From: Pseudomonas kielensis
Lineage (GTDB): Bacteria; Pseudomonadota; Gammaproteobacteria; Pseudomonadales; Pseudomonadaceae
Assembly (NCBI RefSeq): GCF_014236655.1
Contig: NZ_JACMYG010000019.1
Span: 1 to 64,000 of the forward strand
Direction: 5' to 3'
DNA: 64,000 bases
Shown here piece by piece: positions 1-8,190 of this stretch (within the stretch, counting starts at the first letter, position 1; each line of letters begins with the position of its first letter). A program made the position numbers and the translations under genes. The notes under the pieces were generated by a model. The model was not told the origin of the DNA and searched no databases. It saw only the letters and a list, made by a program, of their open reading frames with translations.

Positions 1-2
1 GA

Positions 3-38
3 AACCCCAATTGCGAAAGCAGTTGGGGTTTTGTTTTT
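3..38 (+). terminator. Intrinsic terminator of an upstream gene outside the window
   Basis: The arms AACCCCAA (3-10) and TTGGGGTT (23-30), extended inward by TTG/CAG pairing, form a hairpin followed by a T-rich tail. It most likely ends a plus-strand gene lying before the window. The stretch from 39 to 233 holds no gene that I can support and presumably carries the promoter of the response regulator that follows. Confidence 0.85.
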
Positions 39-233
39 CCGCGCGAAAAAACCAGCCCCCTCACTCCCGCGCGATCTTTGTTCAGATAAACCCGAGAAAC
101 TTCACCGATCCCTTCAAGGGATCGCCCTATCCGGCCGATAACCCGATGGACGGTAGTCTCGTGCGATGCCAAACCGGGTAGCGAAGTCGAGCGCGCCCCA
201 GTGGTTCATCTTTTTAATTGCCTGGAATCTTCG

Positions 234-1838
234 ATGCTGGCGTACCACCAAAAGAGCTTTTTGATCGTCGATGATTTTTCGGATTTCCGTAGTTCGGTCC
301 GGTCGATGTTGCGCGAGTTGGGTGTGAAAGAAGTCGATACGGCCGACACGGGCGAGGTCGCGCTGCGCATGTGCTCGCAGAAGCGCTACGACTTCATCCT
401 GCAGGACTACCACCTGGGCGACGGCAAGAAGAACGGCCAACAGGTACTCGAAGACCTGATGATCGAAAAGCTGATCAGCCACGAAAGTATCTTCGTCATG
501 GTCACTGCCGAGAGCAGCCAGGCCATGGTGCTAAGTGCCCTGGAACATGAGCCGGATGCCTATCTGACCAAACCGTTCAACCGCGCCGGCCTGGCCCAGC
601 GCCTGGAGCGGTTGCAGCAGCGCAAGACCTTGCTCAAGCCAATCATGCAGGCGCTGGATCGCGGCAAACCGGTGGAGGTCCTCAACGCCTGCATCGCCCT
701 GTGCAGGCAGGACCCGCGTTACTCGCCGCTGTGCCTGCGCTACCGCGCCGACGCCCTGCGCGACATGAATCAGAACGAAGTGCTCGAACGGTTGTACAAC
801 AGCATCCTCGCCGACCGTCCGCTGCCTTGGGCCTATGTGGGGCTGGGGCGCCTGCTGTTCAAGCGCGGCCAGGTCGCCCAGGCCAAGGCGCTGTACGAAA
901 AGGCACTGAAGGTCTTCCCGATGATGCCGGGCCTGTACGACGGGCTGGCTGACGTGCTGGTGGCGCAAGGCAATAGCAAGTCGGCACAACGGGTGCTTGA
1001 AGAGGCGGTGCGTCTTTCCCCCCTGGCGGTCCGTCGACAATCGTTGCTGGGCAAGTTGGCCATGAGCAACGAAGACTTCGACACCGCTGCCAAAGCTTAT
1101 CGCCAGGCTGTCTCGCAAGGTGCGCAGTCGCGCTTCAAGGATCCGGAGAGCAACCTCGGCCTGGCCCATGCGCTGATCAGCAAGGGCAGCGAAAGAGGCC
1201 TGGACACCCGTGCCCGCCTGGAGATCAACCAGACCTTGAGCGCGGTCGCCAAGGAAAACCCCAGCGACCCCGGTCTGCAGATTCGCGCGCGGCTGATGAA
1301 AGCCACCAGTTTGCTGATCAACGATGCGGAAACGGCTGACAAACTCACCGAGCAGGCCCTGACTCGCCTCGACGGCATGGAGCAGTTCATGAGCGCCGAT
1401 GCGGCCTTGCTGGTGGCCAAGCAGTTGAAGATGCTGGGGCAGGCCCAGGCCAGCGACTCGATGCTCAAGAACTGTGCGGAAATCTACGGCGATGACCCGG
1501 CGGTAATGCGCGGGATCGCCAAGCAGACCGATGATCCGGCGATTCTCAATTCGGGTACGGCCGCCGCAGACCTCAACCGCCAAGGCGTGCGCAGCTACAA
1601 GGCCGGCGCCCTGACTGAAGCCCGCGAGCTGTTCCGCGGTGCCCTGTTACTGCAACCGAAAAACATCAGCATCGCCCTGAACATGGCGCAGGCGCTGTTG
1701 CACGGGGCCACGGCCGACCTCGATCCGGGATTGCTCGAGGAGTGTCGCAAGTGTTTGAAGATGGTCGGCTTGATGCCAGAGAGCGACTCGCGGTATCCGC
1801 GTTATCAGAAGCTGCAGAACAAGGCGTTTGAGCAATGA
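234..1838 (+). CDS. Response regulator with TPR output domain
   Basis: The protein is 534 aa if it starts at the ATG at 234, which begins MLAYHQKSF. A GTG at 201 would add 11 residues but has no better ribosome site. Residues about 8-125 form a CheY-like receiver: FLIVDDF holds the acidic pocket, DFILQDYHLGD holds the phospho-acceptor Asp, and AYLTKPF holds the conserved Lys. The rest, from about residue 140, is helical and TPR-like (for example WAYVGLGRLLFKRGQVAQAK), with no DNA-binding or enzymatic domain. This suggests an output through protein-protein contacts. The gene overlaps the histidine kinase gene that follows by 4 bases, so the two are probably translationally coupled partners. 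The target is unknown. Confidence 0.9.
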   Translation: MLAYHQKSFLIVDDFSDFRSSVRSMLRELGVKEVDTADTGEVALRMCSQKRYDFILQDYHLGDGKKNGQQVLEDLMIEKLISHESIFVMVTAESSQAMVLSALEHEPDAYLTKPFNRAGLAQRLERLQQRKTLLKPIMQALDRGKPVEVLNACIALCRQDPRYSPLCLRYRADALRDMNQNEVLERLYNSILADRPLPWAYVGLGRLLFKRGQVAQAKALYEKALKVFPMMPGLYDGLADVLVAQGNSKSAQRVLEEAVRLSPLAVRRQSLLGKLAMSNEDFDTAAKAYRQAVSQGAQSRFKDPESNLGLAHALISKGSERGLDTRARLEINQTLSAVAKENPSDPGLQIRARLMKATSLLINDAETADKLTEQALTRLDGMEQFMSADAALLVAKQLKMLGQAQASDSMLKNCAEIYGDDPAVMRGIAKQTDDPAILNSGTAAADLNRQGVRSYKAGALTEARELFRGALLLQPKNISIALNMAQALLHGATADLDPGLLEECRKCLKMVGLMPESDSRYPRYQKLQNKAFEQ

Positions 1839-2527
1839 GTGAGATTGATCAGGGGCTGGATTTCTCCACGGTGATTGCCTCCACCGTACACGACATGAAG
1901 AATTCCCTGACGGTGCTGATGCAAGCGCACGGCCAGTGGCTTGCCCGGCTGCCCAGCGCCCAACAGCAAACCGACGAGCAGGGCGTGATCGACTTCGAAT
2001 TCGCCCACCTGAACGGCATGCTGGTCCAGTTACTGGGACTGTACAAACTCGGCGTCAACCAGTTGCCGGTACGCCCGGACTACCATGAACTGGACGATTT
2101 CATCGAGGCCCAGTTGGCCGCGCATCAAGAGGTGTTCAAGAGCCGGGGGATTCTCGTCACCTACGAAGTCGATCCCTTGAGCCCGCTGGGCTTTTTCGAC
2201 CGAGAGTTGATCGGCACGGTGCTGGCCAATGCCATCAACAACGCGATCCGTTATGCCCGTCAGTCGCTGCTGATCAGTGTCGGTGAAGAAACCGGGCAGT
2301 TGGTGCTGACCATCAATGACGACGGCGAAGGCTACCCGGCCCAGATGATCGAGCGCCAGGAGCAGTATGTGCAGGGCATCAACCCGGCCAGCGGCAGTAC
2401 CGGCCTGGGTCTGTACTTTGCCGCGCGCATCGCCCAGTTGCACCAGCGCAACGGCGTGCCCGGGCGGACCGAAATCAGTAATGGCGGGCCCTTGGGTGGC
2501 GGCTTGTTCCGTCTTTATCTGCCGTGA
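1835..2527 (+). CDS. Small sensorless histidine kinase
   Basis: At 230 aa this protein consists only of a kinase core. Near residue 20 there is an H-box (VHDMKNSL) with the phospho-accepting His. A HATPase domain follows, with an N-box (NAINNAIRYAR), a G1 box (NDDGEGYP) and a G2 box (GSTGLGLYFA). There is no signal peptide, membrane segment, PAS or HAMP region, so it should be a soluble kinase that senses through a partner. Its start overlaps the stop of the TPR response regulator gene in ATGA, which marks the two as a cognate pair. About 130 bases separate it from the next gene. Confidence 0.88.
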   Translation: MSEIDQGLDFSTVIASTVHDMKNSLTVLMQAHGQWLARLPSAQQQTDEQGVIDFEFAHLNGMLVQLLGLYKLGVNQLPVRPDYHELDDFIEAQLAAHQEVFKSRGILVTYEVDPLSPLGFFDRELIGTVLANAINNAIRYARQSLLISVGEETGQLVLTINDDGEGYPAQMIERQEQYVQGINPASGSTGLGLYFAARIAQLHQRNGVPGRTEISNGGPLGGGLFRLYLP

Positions 2528-2656
2528 GGCCTGTCAGAGCCAGCGTGCACAACGTCTGACAGAGCTTTTCAGCGGTTGTGCTTGATATTCCGAACGGCTG
2601 ATGCCTATTTTGTGCGGACCGCCGTTAACGGCCCTCACACTACCAAGGATAGCGTC

Positions 2657-4000
2657 ATGATGACCGATGGCCTGGGTTCTCTCGCACAGCGATTGACCGG
2701 CATTGATGAAGTTGAATGTGTCACCCCGGACATCAATGGGGTGCCGCGCGGCAAGGTGATGACTGCCGAAGGATTTCTCGAGGGGCGACGGCTGCAAATG
2801 GCTCGGGGGGTGTTGCTGCAATGCATCATGGGCGGTTATCCACCGGCGCGTTTTTACGGCAGCGACGACGGTGACCTCGCGCTCAACGCCGATCCGCAAC
2901 AGATCCATCGTTTGCCCTGGAGTGCCCAACCTCGCGCGTTGGCGATCTGTGATGCCGACGAATTGAGCGGCGAAAATTCCCGGCTGTCCACCCGCGGCCA
3001 GCTCAAGGCCGTGATCGCCCGTTATGCTGCGCAGGGCCTGGCGCCCGTGGTGGCGACCGAGATGGAGTTTTTTGTCTTCGCCCCCAATACCGACCCGACC
3101 CAACCCTTCCTGCCGCCCATTGGCCTGGACGGGCGCCGCGAAGACGGCCTTTCGGCGTTCAGTATCAGTTCCAACAATGGCTTGCGCCCGTTCTTCAATG
3201 AGGTCTACGCCTCTATGGCGGCGTTGGGGTTGCCGCGGGACACCTTCATGCACGAAATGGGCGTCAGCCAGTTCGAGATCAACCTGCTGCACGGCGATCC
3301 CCTGTTGCTGGCTGACCAGACCTTCCTGTTCAAGCACCTGCTCAAGGAAGTGGCACTCAAGCACGGCTTGACCGTGGTCTGCATGGCCAAGCCTCTGGCC
3401 CACACGGCTGGCAGCTCGATGCACATTCACCAGAGCGTGGTCGAGCTCGGTACCGGTCGCAACGTGTTCAGTGACGAGTCTGGCGAGCCTACGGCGACGT
3501 TCCGTCACTTCATCGGCGGCCAGCAGGCCGGCATGGCCGACTTCACCGCGCTGTTCGCGCCGAACGTCAATTCCTACCAGCGCCTGTGCCATCCCTACGC
3601 ATCCCCCAACAATGCCTGCTGGTCCCATGACAACCGCGCCGCCGGATTGCGTATTCCCGCCAGTTCGCCAGCGGCGCGCCGGGTCGAAAATCGTCTGCCG
3701 GGCGCCGACGCCAACCCCTACCTGGCGATCGCCGCCAGCCTGGCCGCGGGGCTGCACGGCATCGAGCAGCAACTGGAGCCGACACCGGCCATCCAGGGCG
3801 AATTCAGCGTGCCGGAAAGTTTGTCTTTGCCATGTACCTTGCATGCGGCTCTGGAACGTCTGAAACGTAGCCAATTGGCGAAGGAACTGTTCGGCATGGA
3901 ATTCATCGAAGGCTACATCGCTTCGAAGTCCATGGAGTTGACCAGCTTCTTAGATGAAATCACTCCCTGGGAACGGCGCGTTTTAGCTGCCCAGGCCTAA
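2657..4000 (+). CDS. Glutamine synthetase family gamma-glutamyl ligase (PuuA/PauA-like)
   Basis: The protein is 447 aa and matches glutamine-synthetase-type enzymes that glutamylate polyamines or other amines with ATP. Visible marks are the N-terminal DINGVPRGK loop (about residues 25-33), the metal/glutamate motif VATEMEFFVF, the ATP-site motif SSMHIHQS and the C-terminal NRLPGADANPYLAIAA. The start is the ATG at 2657, preceded by AAGGAT; an ATG directly after it at 2660 is equally possible. It lacks the adenylylation-type tail of GlnA. In Pseudomonas such paralogs act in putrescine, cadaverine or spermidine catabolism, so the substrate cannot be read from sequence alone. An MFS transporter gene follows 71 bases downstream and may supply the substrate. 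Confidence 0.85.
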   Translation: MMTDGLGSLAQRLTGIDEVECVTPDINGVPRGKVMTAEGFLEGRRLQMARGVLLQCIMGGYPPARFYGSDDGDLALNADPQQIHRLPWSAQPRALAICDADELSGENSRLSTRGQLKAVIARYAAQGLAPVVATEMEFFVFAPNTDPTQPFLPPIGLDGRREDGLSAFSISSNNGLRPFFNEVYASMAALGLPRDTFMHEMGVSQFEINLLHGDPLLLADQTFLFKHLLKEVALKHGLTVVCMAKPLAHTAGSSMHIHQSVVELGTGRNVFSDESGEPTATFRHFIGGQQAGMADFTALFAPNVNSYQRLCHPYASPNNACWSHDNRAAGLRIPASSPAARRVENRLPGADANPYLAIAASLAAGLHGIEQQLEPTPAIQGEFSVPESLSLPCTLHAALERLKRSQLAKELFGMEFIEGYIASKSMELTSFLDEITPWERRVLAAQA

Positions 4001-4071
4001 CCGACCCGCCGCTGTCGGGCTATCGTTGAAGGTAGCCCGATCCTCACCGCAAGGAGCCGCTCGGAACGCCG

Positions 4072-5451
4072 ATGCGCCAAATCTGGAAATCCTTTCGAGC
4101 GCTGTATTTTGCCTCGCTGATGATGTTGATCGGCTCGGGCTTGCTCAGCACCTACCTGGCCCTGCGCCTGGCCGCCGACCAGGTCGACGGCCTGTGGGTC
4201 GGTGCGTTGATGGCAGCCAACTATTTCGGCCTGGTCCTGGGCGGCAAGATCGGCCACCGGTTGATTGCCCGGGTCGGGCATATCCGGGCCTATTCCGCCT
4301 GTGCCGGGATAGTCGGGGCCGCCGTGCTCGGGCATGGACTGGTGGACTGGCTGCCCGCCTGGCTGATTCTGCGGATGGTGGTGGGCCTGGGCATGATGTG
4401 CCAGTACATGGTCATCGAGAGCTGGCTCAACGAACAGGCCGACGCCAAGCAGCGGGGCCTGGTGTTCAGCGGCTACATGATCGCCTCCTACCTGGGCCTG
4501 GTGCTCGGCCAGTTGATTCTGGTCATGCACCCGTCCCTGGGGCCTGAATTGCTGATGCTGGTGGCCTTGTGCTTTGCCCTGTGCCTGGTGCCCGTGACCC
4601 TGACCCGGCGCATTCACCCGGCCCCCTTGCATCCGGCCCCGATGGAGCCACGCTTCTTCATGAAGCGGGTGCCACAGTCCCTCAGCACGGTGCTGGGGGC
4701 GGGGCTGATCGTCGGCTCGTTCTATGGCCTGGCGCCGCTGTATGCCTCCCAGCAAGGGCTGTCCACCGAGCAGGTCGGTCTGTTCATGGGTAGCTGCATC
4801 TTTGCCGGCCTGGTGGTGCAGTGGCCGTTGGGCTGGCTATCGGACCGCTATGACCGGGCAGTGCTGATCCGCAGCTTCGCCATTTGCCTGGCGTTGGCCG
4901 CGTTGCCTCTGGCGATCATGCCCAAGGTGCCGTTGGAAGTATTGTTCATCGCCGGATTTGCCTGTTCGCTGGTGCAGTTCTGCCTGTACCCGCTGGCGGT
5001 AGCGTTCTCCAACGACCACGTCGAGAGCGATCGGCGGGTGTCACTGACCGCGATGTTGCTGGTGACGTACGGAGTCGGGGCAAGCATCGGGCCGTTGGTG
5101 GCGGGTGTGCTGATGAAGTTTTTCGGCAGCCAGATGCTCTACGCGTTTTTCAGCTTCTTTGCCCTGGTCCTGGTCTGGCGCATCCGGCCCAAAGCGGTGA
5201 CCAACCTGCATCAGGTCGATGACGCGCCGCTGCACCACGTGGCAATGCCGGACAGCATGTCCAGTTCGCCACTGGTGGCGGCGCTCGATCCACGGGTCGA
5301 CGAGCAGGTGGTGCAGGACCAGATGCAGAACGGTGCCAGCCCGGAACCCGAGCCAGAGGAGACCGCAGCGGATACCGAGGCCGAACAGACCCCTACCGAC
5401 CCGCCGCCGGACGATGAGCATCCCCACACCTTCACTGGGGCCAGGCCTTGA
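4072..5451 (+). CDS. MFS transporter, YcaD-like, with acidic C-terminal tail
   Basis: This 459-aa protein has about twelve hydrophobic segments between residues 10 and 385. It has the MFS loop 2-3 signature in the form GGKIGHRLIARVGH and a second copy in the form GWLSDRYDRAVLIR. The last 70 residues are hydrophilic and rich in Glu, Asp and Pro, probably a cytoplasmic tail. The start has a GGAG-like site in caaggagccgctcgg. The gene lies 71 bases after the gamma-glutamyl ligase gene and may be co-transcribed with it, which would suggest an amine or amino-acid substrate. That link is inference only. A strong terminator follows. Confidence 0.85.
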   Translation: MRQIWKSFRALYFASLMMLIGSGLLSTYLALRLAADQVDGLWVGALMAANYFGLVLGGKIGHRLIARVGHIRAYSACAGIVGAAVLGHGLVDWLPAWLILRMVVGLGMMCQYMVIESWLNEQADAKQRGLVFSGYMIASYLGLVLGQLILVMHPSLGPELLMLVALCFALCLVPVTLTRRIHPAPLHPAPMEPRFFMKRVPQSLSTVLGAGLIVGSFYGLAPLYASQQGLSTEQVGLFMGSCIFAGLVVQWPLGWLSDRYDRAVLIRSFAICLALAALPLAIMPKVPLEVLFIAGFACSLVQFCLYPLAVAFSNDHVESDRRVSLTAMLLVTYGVGASIGPLVAGVLMKFFGSQMLYAFFSFFALVLVWRIRPKAVTNLHQVDDAPLHHVAMPDSMSSSPLVAALDPRVDEQVVQDQMQNGASPEPEPEETAADTEAEQTPTDPPPDDEHPHTFTGARP

Positions 5452-5460
5452 TCTGAAGGC

Positions 5461-5503
5461 AAAAAAAAACGGGCAGTCACCGCAAGGGGCTGCCCGTTTT
5501 TTT
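5461..5503. terminator. Bidirectional intrinsic terminator
   Basis: CGGGCAG (5470-5476) pairs with CTGCCCG (5490-5496). The stem is flanked by nine A on the left and seven T on the right, so it can stop transcription from both the MFS gene (plus) and ycgR (minus). Confidence 0.93.
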
Positions 5504-5513
5504 GCCTGGCGAA

Positions 5514-6260
5514 TCAGAAATCGTCTTTGTCGAAACGCCGGGCTTCACGCTGCAGTTGGTAGACAAAGCGCTCGACCTGACGTTGTACCAGGCCGCTCAT
5601 GTTGTGAAACCGCACGCCGGCGAAGGTGGTGTCGATCCGCTCTTCGTGATGCAGGTAACGCAGCTCCACCGAGGTGGTCATGCTGCCGAAGGGCAGGGCG
5701 GCCAGGAAGCGGTCGTAGACCTGGCCCAATTGCAGCCCGCTGGTGATGTCGCCGTCAAAGCGCAGTTTGCAGCCGGTGGCGGAGATGTCCAGCAGCTTGC
5801 CGCTCAGGGGCACCTTGAGCTTCTCGCCCGCCAGTTCGATATTGACCAGCTGCGCCAGCTTCAGGGCCGCGCGAAAGGCATTGCGACGCTGGTGGTAGAC
5901 CACCTCGTCGGGCAGCGTGCCGCGGTAGCAGCGGCCACCGTTGGATTCGTCGATGGCCAGGGTGCCGTTGCTCTCCCAGGCGATGCGCACGCCTTCGTGA
6001 AAGCCTTCGATCCGGAACGGTTCGCCGGCCAGCAGGAAACGCTCGCCATCGCGCGGGATCATCTCGTCGAGGGCAATCATGTTGCTTTCCCGATCGATGT
6101 CCACCAGGTAGCTCTGGAAACGCTGGCTGCGCTCATGGAACGTGATGATCAGGGGATCATGGCTCTCTTGCAGCATGCGCAGGGTGCTGACGATTTCCAG
6201 AGGTGTCGTGAGCACTTTCGGTGGCTGCGGAGCATCTTCCGCGCTTGAGGCATTGAACAC
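5514..6260 (-). CDS. ycgR: Flagellar brake protein YcgR (c-di-GMP receptor)
   Basis: The protein is 248 aa. The N-terminal half (about residues 15-115) matches the YcgR/PilZN domain. The C-terminal PilZ domain has both c-di-GMP motifs: RxxxR at residues 126-130 (RNAFR) and D/NxSxxG at 159-164 (DISATG). In the known family, c-di-GMP-loaded YcgR binds the flagellar motor and slows or biases it. Its position directly after flgMN in the flagellar block agrees with that role. The gap of 95 bases from flgN leaves room for its own promoter, although readthrough from flgMN is possible. Confidence 0.93.
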   Translation of the reverse strand: MFNASSAEDAPQPPKVLTTPLEIVSTLRMLQESHDPLIITFHERSQRFQSYLVDIDRESNMIALDEMIPRDGERFLLAGEPFRIEGFHEGVRIAWESNGTLAIDESNGGRCYRGTLPDEVVYHQRRNAFRAALKLAQLVNIELAGEKLKVPLSGKLLDISATGCKLRFDGDITSGLQLGQVYDRFLAALPFGSMTTSVELRYLHHEERIDTTFAGVRFHNMSGLVQRQVERFVYQLQREARRFDKDDF

Positions 6261-6355
6261 GGTTTATCACTCTCCAGACAGAATACGGTCACACGCAAGA
6301 GCCGGCATTCTGCCAGCATGTTTCGCGCCTTGATAGAGCGCGCTGAGGGTCGAGG

Positions 6356-6823
6356 TCAAGCCTGGCTGAGTGGGCGCGGCTTCACGAGCATCGCGGTTGA
6401 GCCGCGTGCGTCATAAAGGGTGGGAGACTCGCCGCCATTGAGGATTCTCAATTGATGGGCAGTGGAGGCTTGTTGCACCTGAATCGAACGGCCGTTGTGC
6501 GCGTTGGCGCTCTGGCACTCGTTCAGCAACTGATTCAGCGCCTCGCTCTGGGCCAGCAGTTGCTCGCCCAGGCTGGACTGCGCGGCGAGCTGTTGCAGGC
6601 CGCTGCTATCGGTGGGCAGATTGAGGCTGGCGAGTATTTCGCTGCGCCGGCGACCATGCTGATCCAGCAGGACGATCAGGCCTTGCTTGCTGGCCAGGAT
6701 CTGCTCCAGCCGTTGCATGTCGCGACCGTGCAATGCCAGGGATTCTTGCCCCAGCAAATCGAGCAACTGTTGAGCTGGCTCAAGGTCGTCGGTAATCAGT
6801 TGCAGTAAATTGTTATCGTGCAT
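6356..6823 (-). CDS. flgN: Flagellar export chaperone FlgN
   Basis: This 155-aa, mostly helical protein begins MHDNNLLQLITDDL. It has the FlgN-type heptad-rich N-terminal region and the C-terminal segment with GRSIQ (NAHNGRSIQVQQ) typical of Pseudomonas FlgN. FlgN keeps the hook-filament junction proteins FlgK and FlgL soluble and guides them to the export gate. It lies 48 bases downstream of flgM on the same strand, so flgMN form one unit driven by the sigma-28 promoter at 7234-7260. Confidence 0.93.
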   Translation of the reverse strand: MHDNNLLQLITDDLEPAQQLLDLLGQESLALHGRDMQRLEQILASKQGLIVLLDQHGRRRSEILASLNLPTDSSGLQQLAAQSSLGEQLLAQSEALNQLLNECQSANAHNGRSIQVQQASTAHQLRILNGGESPTLYDARGSTAMLVKPRPLSQA

Positions 6824-6871
6824 GGCTGGCCTTGGGTTTTAAGCGTCCAAAAGCCTGGCGCAAGCCTGGGG

Positions 6872-7195
6872 CTAGCGCTGGGCTTCGAAGTTGAGCAGTT
6901 TGCTGGCGACGCGGTTGCTGTCGACTTTATAGCTGCCATCGGCAATCGCGGCTTTCAACTCGGCCACACGGGCCTTGTCGACTGCGGGCTGATCGCGCAG
7001 CGTGTCGCTGATCTTCTGCAACTGCTGAGCCTCGTTGCTGAAGTGAACCGATTCCCCGCTCTGGCTGGCCGCGACCTGTTGGGTCTCGGTCGACAGCGGC
7101 GCGTTTTGCGCGGCGTCAGCAGATTCCTGGCTGGCACTGGTGCGCGTGCTGGTGAGCGTGGGGGCGCTGTTCAAACGGCTGAAATCGATAACCAT
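6872..7195 (-). CDS. flgM: Anti-sigma-28 factor FlgM
   Basis: The protein is 107 aa with the start at MVIDFSRLN, which has an AGAGG site upstream. A longer reading frame to 7267 has no ribosome site. The N-terminal half is Ser/Thr/Ala-rich and presumably disordered. The C-terminal half (VDKARVAELKAAIADGSYKV) is the sigma-28 binding part of the family. FlgM holds FliA inactive until it is exported through the finished hook. The gene is under a sigma-28 promoter itself, giving the usual negative feedback. Confidence 0.95.
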   Translation of the reverse strand: MVIDFSRLNSAPTLTSTRTSASQESADAAQNAPLSTETQQVAASQSGESVHFSNEAQQLQKISDTLRDQPAVDKARVAELKAAIADGSYKVDSNRVASKLLNFEAQR

Positions 7196-7233
7196 GATGC
7201 AAAAAACCTCTGGGAATTTGGACGCTTGCCATG

Positions 7234-7260
7234 TTTTCGGCCAAATGGCGAAAAACTTTA
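7234..7260 (-). promoter_or_regulatory. Sigma-28 (FliA) promoter of flgMN
   Basis: Read on the minus strand there is TAAAGTTT (7260-7253), an 11-base spacer, then GCCGAAAA (7241-7234). This matches the FliA consensus TAAAGTTT-N11-GCCGATAA at 15 of 16 positions with exact spacing. The flgM start lies 39 bases downstream of the -10 element. Confidence 0.92.
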
Positions 7261-7347
7261 GGCTCATTTCTCGATGAGCACGGGCGCGTCGGCATTTGCC
7301 CTGCGTGAGGCACAGTTTAGGGAATGGCTGGCAGCTGCGCCAGTTAT

Positions 7348-8109
7348 CTACATGGCCACTTCAACCTGACCGGGGGCCATCACCTGGGCCTTGATCACCC
7401 GTTGGGAGTTGAGGTTCTTGACCCGGATCTGTTGATTGAGACCGCCATTGGCCAGGGCTTCCCCGGGCATCCGCACGCTGAGCGTGCCGCTGCGGGCAGT
7501 GATCACCACCTGGTCGCCCTTGCGCACCACTTCGGCCTGCTCCAGGTGCACCAGGGTAATGACCTGGTCGTTGACCATTGGTCGGACAATTTTTTGCCCG
7601 ATCGCCTGGTCGACACTGGTCAGGTAACCCTGGTTGATCAAGCTGATGTCGCGCTCACGCAGGATCACGTCAGCCGGCTCAATGATTCCGGCACGCTTGA
7701 GCGGGCGGGTGCTGGTCACGACTTCGCGGAACAGCCGGACTTGCGCGGGCACGAACACGGTCCAGGGCGAGGTGCCGTCGCAACGGACCTTCACCGTCAC
7801 CCGGCCCACCGGCCTGGCCGGGCTCTCGAGGGACGCTGTCAATTCCTTGTCGCACGTCGGCAGGCGCAGGCGGGGATCGAGCTGCTTGACCTCGATCTCA
7901 TAACGGCCTTCGGTTTGGCTGGAGGCCAAATAGTCTTCAACAGTGAATTCAAGAAAGCCCTGAGTGACGCCGATAAGTAGATCAGGCAAGGTAAGCGGAT
8001 CTGCAAGGGCAGGGCTGCCAGCGTTGAAAAGGCACGCCGCCGCAGCCGCGCCGAGCAATCGGCGGCAGGTTGAGGTCAGGCGTCGGAAAAATGTCGTGTT
8101 CGCGTTCAT
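7348..8109 (-). CDS. flgA: Flagellar P-ring assembly chaperone FlgA
   Basis: At 253 aa this periplasmic protein begins MNANTTFFRRL, followed by a basic and hydrophobic signal peptide that probably ends near SPALA-DP. The C-terminal SAF-type domain is recognisable in RAGIIEPADVILRERDI and the closing VIKAQVMAPGQVEVAM. FlgA escorts FlgI subunits for P-ring assembly around the rod. The start is the weakest point: no purine-rich site precedes this ATG, and the candidate sigma-54 promoter lies almost on top of it. A frame without a better start runs on to 8229. Divergent from cheV. Confidence 0.92.
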   Translation of the reverse strand: MNANTTFFRRLTSTCRRLLGAAAAACLFNAGSPALADPLTLPDLLIGVTQGFLEFTVEDYLASSQTEGRYEIEVKQLDPRLRLPTCDKELTASLESPARPVGRVTVKVRCDGTSPWTVFVPAQVRLFREVVTSTRPLKRAGIIEPADVILRERDISLINQGYLTSVDQAIGQKIVRPMVNDQVITLVHLEQAEVVRKGDQVVITARSGTLSVRMPGEALANGGLNQQIRVKNLNSQRVIKAQVMAPGQVEVAM

Positions 8110-8121
8110 AGCGGTTAAAAA

Positions 8122-8136
8122 GCAAGCGCCGTGCCG
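8122..8136 (-). promoter_or_regulatory. Probable sigma-54 promoter of flgA
   Basis: On the minus strand CGGCACGGCGCTTGC matches the -24/-12 consensus TGGCACG-N4-TTGC with one mismatch at the first base. FleQ/sigma-54 control of flgA is known in P. aeruginosa. The predicted start of transcription would lie at about 8110, only one base before the chosen flgA ATG, so the transcript would be nearly leaderless or the annotated start is wrong. Confidence 0.55.
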
Positions 8137-8190
8137 TTTAGTGATGAATGTGCGTCGCAACACACTTAGCGTTGGTGTAGGGGGCTGGGC

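Noticed and set aside
531..1583. 350-aa minus-strand frame inside the TPR regulator gene
   Set aside because: It is a codon-usage shadow of a GC-rich gene and has low-complexity composition without motifs.
2534..3874. 446-aa minus-strand frame opposite the gamma-glutamyl ligase
   Set aside because: It is a shadow frame; the plus-strand protein has clear glutamine synthetase motifs throughout.
8116..8140. Sigma-28-like site for cheV (TAAA and GCCGTTTA)
   Set aside because: The spacing is 2 bases short and the -10 match is 6 of 8, overlapping the flgA sigma-54 site, so it is not reliable.
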